From a virus, in the IMG/VR virus record IMGVR_UViG_3300046009_010096, positions 1 through 26,389 of that record: a DNA stretch of 26,389 bases; one strand, 5' to 3'. A model generated the notes under the pieces. The model was not told the origin of the DNA, did not search any database, and worked only from the letters and a program-made list of their open reading frames with translations. Each line of letters begins with the position of its first letter. Within the stretch, counting starts at the first letter, position 1. Made by a program: the position numbers and the translations under genes. Below are positions 17,495 through 24,117 of the stretch, piece by piece.

Positions 17495-18046
17495 ATGCAA
17501 ACAAATGTAATTGTTATTGATGATTTTTACAGTAATCCAGACGGTGTTAGGGATTTTGCCTTACAGCAAGAATTTGCTAAACGGGAAAATTTTCCTGGAA
17601 TAAGAACACGTTCTTTTTTAAACGAATCAACTAAAGCTACCCTAAGTCAAATCTTGTACAACGCAGCGGGTGAAATTACTAACTGGAATGAACGTGACGG
17701 TTTAACCGGATCATTTGAATTAGCCACAAGTAGAGATCGTAGTTGGATACACACAGACCATTTTAATACTTGGGCAGGAGTTATATATTTGACACCCGAT
17801 GCTCCACTTAGTGGTGGCACTGGGTTTTATAGATATAAAAAAACTGGGGCTATTCGAGCATCTGAACTAGAAAATTACGAATCACAAGATATGACTAAAT
17901 GGGAGTTATACGACGTAATTGGTAATAGATATAATAGACTAGTGCTTTATCATAGTGATTTATTTCATAACAGTGTAGATTATTTTGGTCAAAGCAAAGA
18001 AAATGGTAGGCTGTTTCAATTGTTCTTTCTTACAACCGAGTATTGA
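17495..18046 (+). CDS. DUF6445 dioxygenase-like protein, copy B (183 aa)
   Basis: Colinear with copy A: VIDDFYSNPDGVRDFAL, FPGIRTRSF, WIHTDHFNTWAGVIYLTP (His86, Asp88), GGTGFYRYKK, NRYNRLVLYHSDLFHN (His158) and GRLFQLFFL (Arg172). All inferred metal and 2OG residues are kept in both copies, which argues for two active enzymes with different substrates or dosage, not decay. The gap to copy A is two bases. Confidence 0.75.
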   Translation: MQTNVIVIDDFYSNPDGVRDFALQQEFAKRENFPGIRTRSFLNESTKATLSQILYNAAGEITNWNERDGLTGSFELATSRDRSWIHTDHFNTWAGVIYLTPDAPLSGGTGFYRYKKTGAIRASELENYESQDMTKWELYDVIGNRYNRLVLYHSDLFHNSVDYFGQSKENGRLFQLFFLTTEY

Positions 18047-18048
18047 TT

Positions 18049-18582
18049 ATGATAATAAATCGAATTAGTAATTTTTTAGAACCAGATGTTTTACAAAATC
18101 TGCGGGATAAATTTGAAAAATCTAAAGGAACTCCTTCATTTGAAATTAATAATATGGGACGATGGGGTGCAGGTTTAGAGTACGGAAGTTACAGTCCAGT
18201 ATTGATACTGCCACTTGAGGAATACAGACAATATTTTATCGACAAATATTGTGCCTTAGATCCCATATTCAAAGATTATCAAAATTTAACTTGCTTTATG
18301 CATATTTGGTTACCTGGCACACAAATTAATTGGCATCATGATTCCAGTGACACTAGTCCTAGATTAAGCAGCACCATTTACATCAACGAAAGCTGGAATT
18401 GGAATTGGGGTGGAATGTTTTTATATGATCATGAAAGTTTAGGGCAGGGTTGGGTATTCCCTCATCCTAATTCGGCAATATGGTTTATTCCTCCGTTATG
18501 GCACAGTACCACAATGGTAACCAATGCTGCGGAATTTCCGAGATTGAGTGTACAATTATTTTTTAATAAGTCTTTATCATGA
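18049..18582 (+). CDS. 2OG-Fe(II) oxygenase-like protein (177 aa)
   Basis: IWLPGTQINWHHDSS (His96, Asp98) gives the H-x-D pair, GGMFLYDHES is the connecting strand pair, and FIPPLWHSTTMV (His152) with PRLSVQLFF (Arg165) gives the distal His and the 2OG-binding Arg. The fold is that of prolyl-4-hydroxylase-like enzymes. A TTG at 18043 in frame overlaps the upstream stop, but ATG 18049 gives the cleaner start, MIINRISNFL. Substrate unknown. Confidence 0.72.
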   Translation: MIINRISNFLEPDVLQNLRDKFEKSKGTPSFEINNMGRWGAGLEYGSYSPVLILPLEEYRQYFIDKYCALDPIFKDYQNLTCFMHIWLPGTQINWHHDSSDTSPRLSSTIYINESWNWNWGGMFLYDHESLGQGWVFPHPNSAIWFIPPLWHSTTMVTNAAEFPRLSVQLFFNKSLS

Positions 18583-19172
18583 GTACAATATCTTTAGATC
18601 ATTGGTTTCCCAGTGTTATAGGTAAAAGTTTTCATCCTGAATGGATTGAACCAGTATTAAACAATGCCAAGCAAATTTGGGATAATCCTACTACAAACCT
18701 AAATGAACAGTTTTACTATAACGGCAGAACAACTCATGGTACTAGAAATTTATTTTATGAACCGCAATTTAAGGACTTCGGGGAATTCATTCTTCAAAAA
18801 GGAAAAGAATTTTTAGAACTACAGGGCTATGATAGTAATGCAGTAAATTGGCGTCCTTACATGTTCTTAAATAGTTTTAAGGAAGGCTCTGCACACGCTA
18901 AACATTTACATAGCCAATGCAGTATAAGTGGAATTTACTATTTACAAACTCCGCCAGGAAGTAGCCCTATTACTTTTTACCCGCATCAAACTTATAGAGA
19001 GTTTTTTGACTTCCTTTACGCAGTTAAAGATCCCACTAACTGGTATAATATGAGCAGCACAAAGTATGATCCCTATCCGGGTTTGTTAATGATTTGGCCG
19101 GGCTGGTTATGGCACGAAGTTGTGCCCAATCAAAGCCAAGAACCACGAACTAGTATTGTGTTCAATCTTTGA
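18579..19172 (+). CDS. 2OG-Fe(II) oxygenase, TIGR02466/2OG-FeII_Oxy_5 type (197 aa)
   Basis: LDHWFPSVIG at the start, then HAKHLHSQCSISGIYYLQTP (metal His109 region), and PGLLMIWPGWLWHEVVPN (His179) with PRTSIVFNL (Arg190). The SGxYYL ... P.WL.H.V.PN ... R.SI.FN order matches the putative 2OG-Fe(II) oxygenase family common in marine phages. The second metal ligand of H-x-D is replaced by His111 in HLH, as I recall for that family. ATG overlaps the upstream stop (ATGA). The 3' end overlaps the convergent Nudix gene by 11 bases. Confidence 0.78.
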   Translation: MSTISLDHWFPSVIGKSFHPEWIEPVLNNAKQIWDNPTTNLNEQFYYNGRTTHGTRNLFYEPQFKDFGEFILQKGKEFLELQGYDSNAVNWRPYMFLNSFKEGSAHAKHLHSQCSISGIYYLQTPPGSSPITFYPHQTYREFFDFLYAVKDPTNWYNMSSTKYDPYPGLLMIWPGWLWHEVVPNQSQEPRTSIVFNL

Positions 19173-19593
19173 TTGTTTGATGTATATCTAGTTTTTTCTT
19201 AACTGTTTCTGAATTAAGTATACGTAAAATTCCGGGGTGTAAAGGCTTGGGATAATCCTCTAAAGGCACCCAACAATACCCTTTATGTTCTGCGTTTAAA
19301 TCGGGCATGAATTCTTCTTCTACTTTGATCAGGAACGTATGATAAATGAATTTTTCATTATCACTTGTATATTTTTCTATAGGTAAAATTTTTGCACCAA
19401 GAATTTTACCGCCTAGTTCTTCATTGATTTCTCTTTCTAGTCCTGATAAAATAGATTCATTGGGTTCTATTTTCCCGCCAACTAAACCCCAAGTATTGGC
19501 ATATTTGCCTTTATCTCGCAATAAAAATAAGTATCGTTGAGATCTAGTACAGAAAATTAATGCACCACAACCTGTTAAATTGCTATTAACCAT
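19162..19593 (-). CDS. Nudix hydrolase (143 aa)
   Basis: The Nudix box GKIEPNESILSGLEREINEE (residues 40-59, followed by LGG) fits G-x5-E-x7-REU-xEE-xG, with Arg54, Glu55, Glu58 and Glu59 as metal ligands. It is preceded by YANTWGLVGG. Nudix enzymes hydrolyse nucleoside diphosphates linked to another group; the substrate is not readable here. The gene lies last in the minus-strand gp14-gp15-Nudix run; its ATG overlaps the gp15 stop by 19 bases and has an AGGA sequence just upstream. Confidence 0.9.
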   Translation of the reverse strand: MVNSNLTGCGALIFCTRSQRYLFLLRDKGKYANTWGLVGGKIEPNESILSGLEREINEELGGKILGAKILPIEKYTSDNEKFIYHTFLIKVEEEFMPDLNAEHKGYCWVPLEDYPKPLHPGILRILNSETVKKKLDIHQTIKD

Positions 19594-21191
19594 TTTCCTG
19601 ACGGGTAATAACCTTCGTAACTCTTAATCCAAGTAGATCCATTCCATCTATATTGAACACTGGTAGTTAAGTTTGTTACATATTGAACTGTAGTTTCGTA
19701 TCTTGAATCAAATACAACTGACCAATGCTGACCGTCAAATTGAATAATGTCATTGGCATATGCCTCTAAAGGGGTATCATCTACACCTAACCAATTATAT
19801 ACCGGTTGAGCACCTTCTTGTGAAACATAATCGTTTATGAGCAAATATCTTGTGCCCGGAGCTAAGTCTTGCAAGTCTCTATTAGGTCTCGAACTTAAAG
19901 GGTCTATTATAGCATTTACAGGCTGCAAAGTGTTTACAGGAATTGAATCTATGTCTGCAGTCCATATTAAACTTGTATCATCTATAGGATTGTATGCAAT
20001 CGTTCCAACTACTTGATTGCCGTCATCCAATTCTAAAGTGATAGAACTTGCCCCGTTTACTAAGTTTCCATAAACATTAATTACGTCTCTCCAAACTTCA
20101 CTTACACCTGCTTTTCTGGTCACTGCAGTAAATGCAATTTTATCTCCAATATTGCCCGTAATTACATTACTGGTTAATACCGTGTCACCGTTTACTTGTA
20201 ACACTAAACAGTTAGGCACTGTTCTAATAGTGGGATTAACATTGCTGGCAATACTAGCACCCGTAATAACCATGTTAGCCTCAATTCCGTCAGTGTCGGT
20301 CAATATTACTGTGGTGTTTGCACTGACATTAGCTACTAGTTCTTTTATAATCTGTGCACCAAATTCATTCTTTACAGGTTGATTATATTTTACTAATCTC
20401 AGTTCGTTTTCTAATAGAATCACTCCATAATTCATAGGAGTATAGTACTGCCTGCTTAAAAGAGTGGATTCATCATATATAGCATCGTTCAAACCGCCCG
20501 AACCATCGAATATGCTAGCAACAATTCTTTGAATAACTCCCAATTTACGCACCAATGCTGGAGCACTTATAAAAATAGGAATTTCAAAAGTTAATGTGGC
20601 TATATCAATTGGGTTTTCTGTGCCTTGAGGAACAGTTCTAGAACTCCATTGAACATCAGTTAATAATACATAGCTGATGCTAGTCCAATCAATATAGTTA
20701 TCTGTGCTTTGAATTTCTAGTGCTGGATTGAATAAAATACAAAGTTGTTCTAATAATTGAAGTTTTTGTTCGGTATTGCTAGTCCAAATATCTAATTTGA
20801 TAGTTAATTTGTAAGGTACAGGCATTAATCTATCTACAGTTAAAACATCACCTTGTGTAGTGCTGTAATTACCTGTTTGTGGATCATAATATCGTTCTCT
20901 TAAATTCAATTTTCCTACATAACTAGGATTTTGAAGCCTTGCTCTGTCATAGGTTAATCCGCTTACATAAACTGCCATTGCTGGAACTGCATTCATTATG
21001 TTTTCGCTGTTTTGTTTGATTATAGCTGCAGCTTGTCTACTACTATCACCGTATATGACTGGCACTCTTTGTAGCGCAGTAACACCATTACGGTCTTTTC
21101 CAAATTCTACTTGAAAGTTAGATACCATTCGCATGAATTGAATAATGTATCTACGTATTTGATTATCGTAAAAAAATTGTTGGAGAGACAT
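19575..21191 (-). CDS. 15: Tail sheath stabiliser / tail terminator gp15 homologue, enlarged (538 aa)
   Basis: The N-terminal third matches T4 gp15 in order: QFFYDNQIRRYIIQFMRMVS, FQVEFGKD, RVPVIYGDSSR, MAVYVSGLTYD, and MPVPYKLTIKLDIWTSNTEQ, followed by LTFEIPIFISAP. T4 gp15 is a hexameric ring at the head-proximal tail end that joins tail to neck. This version is about twice the T4 length of 272. Extra C-terminal sequence (about 285-538) is beta-rich, contains a TTVILTD..GIEANMVITGASI module (288-345) and ends in FDGQHWSVVF and RWNGSTWIKSYE repeats. ATG overlaps the gp14 stop (TAATG). Confidence 0.8.
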   Translation of the reverse strand: MSLQQFFYDNQIRRYIIQFMRMVSNFQVEFGKDRNGVTALQRVPVIYGDSSRQAAAIIKQNSENIMNAVPAMAVYVSGLTYDRARLQNPSYVGKLNLRERYYDPQTGNYSTTQGDVLTVDRLMPVPYKLTIKLDIWTSNTEQKLQLLEQLCILFNPALEIQSTDNYIDWTSISYVLLTDVQWSSRTVPQGTENPIDIATLTFEIPIFISAPALVRKLGVIQRIVASIFDGSGGLNDAIYDESTLLSRQYYTPMNYGVILLENELRLVKYNQPVKNEFGAQIIKELVANVSANTTVILTDTDGIEANMVITGASIASNVNPTIRTVPNCLVLQVNGDTVLTSNVITGNIGDKIAFTAVTRKAGVSEVWRDVINVYGNLVNGASSITLELDDGNQVVGTIAYNPIDDTSLIWTADIDSIPVNTLQPVNAIIDPLSSRPNRDLQDLAPGTRYLLINDYVSQEGAQPVYNWLGVDDTPLEAYANDIIQFDGQHWSVVFDSRYETTVQYVTNLTTSVQYRWNGSTWIKSYEGYYPSGKWLIAI

Positions 21192-22570
21192 TAATTATCT
21201 GCCTTTGGGGTTAATGCTTTGCTAAGACTTTGTCTGACAGGCTGTGTTCGGCCTTCGGTGTCTATAAAGGTGTCTGTATTATTTACAAATAAACTACGTT
21301 GTGTACGATTATTTGGTCCTGGTGTTAGATCTGTTCTAACACTATCTTCTATCTTGGTCCATCTTGTACCATCATATCTAAATAACCTATTAGGAACAAA
21401 ATCTGTACGCAATATGTAATCGCCGATAGTGGGGTCCTGAGGGAAACTAGTTCTGGCAGATACGGGCCAGCCATTAGGCGGAGTTCCGTCCCCTCCCAAA
21501 TATGCTGGAATGTTGGTATCTGGAGTTGTTGGTTGGGTAGCTGCAAAATTTACGGTGGAATCCACTGTCATCTGGGTAATATCAACTTGCACTCCAGTGG
21601 GATCTCCTGGACTACCATCCGGATTAATTGGTTCTACATACAATTCATCAACGTTGGTTCCGCTTTTAGGAACTTCAATTTCAGCTTGAGTTATTACAGC
21701 ATCGTTTATTTCTAATAATTTATCTAAGGTGCTTAAGTATGAACCCAATGGTGTTATATTTCCTTGACTGTCAGTGCCAGTAATTTGATTAATTATATCC
21801 TTGTATTCTTGGCTGTCTACTAGCGGAGTCATTTTAACTCTTAATAAATGCGGCCACCAAGTTTGACTGAATCCCTCTGCTGCAAATGTTATATCTTGCA
21901 CCACATAATATCTTTTTAATAAAGCGGGAATTTCCTCATTTAATGGATAATAGTCCTTTTTATGTTGAAGTTCCAATACATCACCCGACATAATTTTGCG
22001 ACCTAAAATAGCCACAATGTCATTTAAATGAAACGTCATATAAATTGTGTCTGCACTTAAAAATATACCAAATTGATTTAAATCAAAATCGTTATCATTA
22101 ACAGTATAAACACCCCGAAGAGTATAGACGGAAGTATCATATTTCCTGTCCCTATTTTCTAAAAACAATAAGTCTTGAATATTTAGAGCACTTTGATTTT
22201 GATAAACGGGTTGTGATGCATCTTTCCAAAATATACTTAAGGATTGTCCTGTTGAAATGTTTGATGTTATGTTACTGCTTAGGACAACAGTATTGCTTCC
22301 AGTGTTGGTGCTAACAATAACAGTATTTGCACCTATACCTACACCTTGTACAGTTTGTCCTGGTTCAAAATTAGCCACATTGCTAAAATGTAATGTAGCA
22401 CCTGATGTAGTAGAATTCGAAGTGACGTAACTATTTGCCTGGCTGTTTGTGCCTATATATTTGTGGAGAAGAATGCCTGTGCCGCCCACTGTAAATTGTT
22501 CGGATATTAATTTGTCAAAAAATTTGTAATCGTTAGTGTGGTTTGGGCGCCACATACTTAGCCTAGGCAT
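21191..22570 (-). CDS. 14: Neck protein gp14 homologue, enlarged (459 aa)
   Basis: DYKFFDKLISEQFTVGGTGI plus LLHKYIG at residues 14-40 and the QSLSKALTPKADN C terminus fit gp14 of marine T4-like phages. The position directly before gp15 agrees. T4 gp14 has 256 residues; the extra length comes from a beta-rich insert at about 54-113 (SGATLHFSNVANFEPGQTV, GVGIGANTVIV) and a C-terminal FPQDPTIGDYILRTD plus LFRYDGTRWTKI module resembling fibre sequences. gp13 and gp14 form the neck that caps DNA-filled heads before tail joining. AAAAGGG lies eight bases before the ATG. Confidence 0.75.
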   Translation of the reverse strand: MPRLSMWRPNHTNDYKFFDKLISEQFTVGGTGILLHKYIGTNSQANSYVTSNSTTSGATLHFSNVANFEPGQTVQGVGIGANTVIVSTNTGSNTVVLSSNITSNISTGQSLSIFWKDASQPVYQNQSALNIQDLLFLENRDRKYDTSVYTLRGVYTVNDNDFDLNQFGIFLSADTIYMTFHLNDIVAILGRKIMSGDVLELQHKKDYYPLNEEIPALLKRYYVVQDITFAAEGFSQTWWPHLLRVKMTPLVDSQEYKDIINQITGTDSQGNITPLGSYLSTLDKLLEINDAVITQAEIEVPKSGTNVDELYVEPINPDGSPGDPTGVQVDITQMTVDSTVNFAATQPTTPDTNIPAYLGGDGTPPNGWPVSARTSFPQDPTIGDYILRTDFVPNRLFRYDGTRWTKIEDSVRTDLTPGPNNRTQRSLFVNNTDTFIDTEGRTQPVRQSLSKALTPKADN

Positions 22571-22591
22571 ACATTTAACCCTTTTATCATG

Positions 22592-22599
22592 TATTTATT
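22592..22599 (-). promoter_or_regulatory. Late promoter motif for gp14-gp15-Nudix
   Basis: Read on the minus strand this is AATAAATA, 21 bases before the gp14 ATG, with the ribosome binding site AAAAGGG at 22579-22585 between them. It matches the T4-like late promoter element as well as the one at 3611. Confidence 0.55.
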
Positions 22600-22605
22600 G
22601 TTAGA

Positions 22606-22634
22606 TTGACAATAAAAACTAAAGGTGCTATACT
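22606..22634 (+). promoter_or_regulatory. Near-consensus sigma70 (early-type) promoter
   Basis: TTGACA at 22606-22611 and TATACT at 22629-22634 are separated by exactly 17 bases. This is a five-of-six and six-of-six match to bacterial housekeeping promoters and would start RNA at about 22640-22642, right at the ATG of the next gene. T4-like phages use such sites for early transcription by the unmodified host polymerase. Confidence 0.7.
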
Positions 22635-22640
22635 TGTTAA

Positions 22641-22907
22641 ATGCCGGATATGCTTAACTGCCAATCTAGACTGTACAAATGCAGGGATCAGATAGCTGGA
22701 ATGCCGTCTGGCAGAGAAAAAATTGATCTACAAAGAATGTACCAATCAGTGACGGAAACTCAAAAACTTGTAAATAATTTGTGGATAGAATGTAGAAGAA
22801 TAGGAAAAGTTACAGCTCAATATAATAATGAACTAACCAAATTTGATGAACTGGTTAGTAATCTTGAACAGTACATTACTTTGGCTTACTTGACAAAAGG
22901 AGTTTGA
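22641..22907 (+). CDS. Small helical protein of unknown function (88 aa)
   Basis: The product is mostly alpha-helical with heptad-like charged/hydrophobic spacing: SRLYKCRDQIAGMPSGREKI, LQRMYQSVTETQKLVNNLW, and FDELVSNLEQYITLAYL. The YKCRxQI..MP.G ... ECRR..KVT pattern resembles small conserved proteins I recall near neck genes in marine T4-like phages; no function is known to me. No Shine-Dalgarno sequence precedes ATG 22641, and the predicted promoter would give a leaderless message. A second in-frame ATG at 22650 is possible. Early expression is inferred from the promoter. Confidence 0.6.
   Translation: MPDMLNCQSRLYKCRDQIAGMPSGREKIDLQRMYQSVTETQKLVNNLWIECRRIGKVTAQYNNELTKFDELVSNLEQYITLAYLTKGV
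22898..22902 (+). promoter_or_regulatory. Ribosome binding site of the 388-residue unknown protein
   Basis: AGGAG lies six bases before the ATG at 22909 and overlaps the end of the upstream frame, so the two genes share one message and the downstream gene has a far stronger start signal than the upstream one. Confidence 0.6.
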
Positions 22908-22908
22908 T

Positions 22909-24075
22909 ATGCCTACAGTTGCCGGAATTAAAATTAAAACTAAACCTCCCCGAGTTCGTAATCCTTTATTTGCGGATGAAAAATACACAGGTGGCGAGCC
23001 TGAATGGCCCGCAGATGCTTTAGAATGGTCTGACGAGGACTTTGATCATCTATTGCGTAAAAGTTTCTTTTACTACAATTATTTTTACAATCAAAAAGAC
23101 ACTAAAAAACATGTAGAGGAGTGGGCTGAAAAATCTGGAATGTTTGACAAAACACAAGTCAAAGCATTTAAACGTAGTGCAGACAGAAGTATTCCTATGA
23201 CTGCATGTAGCCTAGTAATGGCGCATCGTGCAGGTATGCCATTAAAGGCAACGCATATTGAATTTCTTACTAAGTCTATCATTGCAGCAATTTCAGATAC
23301 TGAACCTGATCCTGAAGAAATCACTACAAAACCTAAGGCACAAGAATACCGTCCTACTATTCAAGATAGACTGGCAGAAAAAACTTCTGAACTGATAGGC
23401 GAAATGGAAGGTATGTTTGACGAAATTGTAAAAAATACCAAGCCAAATTTTAAACCTTACGATTTTCTTACAACTAATAAAGTTATTCAAGCACAGTTGC
23501 CCAAGTACAAAGCAGTGTTTGAAAACAGAAAATTTGAATTGGAATTAGCACAATCTAAAAAAGATTCCCAACTTGCAGAAGCTTATAAACATTATAAAGC
23601 AGCAGATTTCAAAAGAATTATTAGTTGGTTGGATTTGGTGTTGTTGGCGTTGGACGAATATCGTCAAGTAAAACAGGCAACCAAGAAAGCCCGAGTTAAA
23701 AAAGCACCAACAAAAGAAAAATTAACTGCAAAACTTAAATATGCCAAGGATTTCAAAGAATTAAAATTGGTCAGTATCAATCCAGCTGAGATTATTGGTT
23801 CCACTGAACTATGGGTTTATAATACTAAAACCCGTAAATTGGGCAAATACGTTGCAGCATCTCATAGTCAGCTTTCAGTTAAAGGCACCGGAATTGAAAA
23901 TTTTGACACAGATAAGAGCATTAGTAAAACTTTGAGAAAGCCAGAAGAGAAGCTTAAGGAGTTTGCCAAAGCAGGCAAAATTATTCTTAGAAAGTTTTTA
24001 GACGATATCAAGGCTACAGAAACAAAACTCAATGGAAGAATCAACACTGATATTGTTCTGTTAAAGGTAGCTTAA
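22909..24075 (+). CDS. Conserved-looking marine T4-like phage protein of unknown function (388 aa)
   Basis: Starts IKIKTKPPRVRNPLFADEKYTG.EPEW and ends LRKPEEKLKEFAK ... NGRINTDIVLLKVA. I recall proteins with this same beginning and end in cyanophage genomes, always annotated hypothetical. The middle is lysine-rich helix (residues 130-250), with KKARVKKAPTKEKL at about 263-276 as a basic, possibly nucleic-acid-contacting stretch, followed by a beta-rich part (LVSINPAEIIGSTELWVYNT). There is no membrane segment. It shares the sigma70 promoter and is bounded by a terminator, so early expression, not a virion role, is suggested. Confidence 0.7.
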   Translation: MPTVAGIKIKTKPPRVRNPLFADEKYTGGEPEWPADALEWSDEDFDHLLRKSFFYYNYFYNQKDTKKHVEEWAEKSGMFDKTQVKAFKRSADRSIPMTACSLVMAHRAGMPLKATHIEFLTKSIIAAISDTEPDPEEITTKPKAQEYRPTIQDRLAEKTSELIGEMEGMFDEIVKNTKPNFKPYDFLTTNKVIQAQLPKYKAVFENRKFELELAQSKKDSQLAEAYKHYKAADFKRIISWLDLVLLALDEYRQVKQATKKARVKKAPTKEKLTAKLKYAKDFKELKLVSINPAEIIGSTELWVYNTKTRKLGKYVAASHSQLSVKGTGIENFDTDKSISKTLRKPEEKLKEFAKAGKIILRKFLDDIKATETKLNGRINTDIVLLKVA

Positions 24076-24079
24076 ACCT

Positions 24080-24117
24080 AGTCCTGTTAGCTAAATATGG
24101 TTAACAGGACTTTTTTT
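24080..24117 (+). terminator. Intrinsic terminator with a late promoter motif in its loop
   Basis: A perfect 10-base-pair stem (24080-24089 with 24102-24111, AGTCCTGTTA/TAACAGGACT) and a 12-base loop are followed by seven T. It lies five bases after the stop of the 388-residue gene. The loop holds CTAAATA (24091-24097), a late-promoter-like string, and the 3' stem arm contains AGGA (24106-24109), eight bases before the gp13 ATG at 24118. Confidence 0.85.

Noticed and set aside
19164-19176. CAATC-TTT-GATTG inverted repeat at the convergent gene ends, as a bidirectional terminator
   Set aside because: The stem is only five A/T-rich pairs, lies partly in coding sequence and has no clear T-run, so termination cannot be supported.
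19346-19540. Plus-strand open frame antisense to the Nudix gene
   Set aside because: The minus strand carries a clear Nudix box, and the plus-strand frame has no recognisable motif or start signal.
24097-24117. ATG inside the terminator as start of gp13
   Set aside because: It lies in the hairpin loop, has no ribosome binding site, and its seven extra residues are encoded by the stem and T-run.
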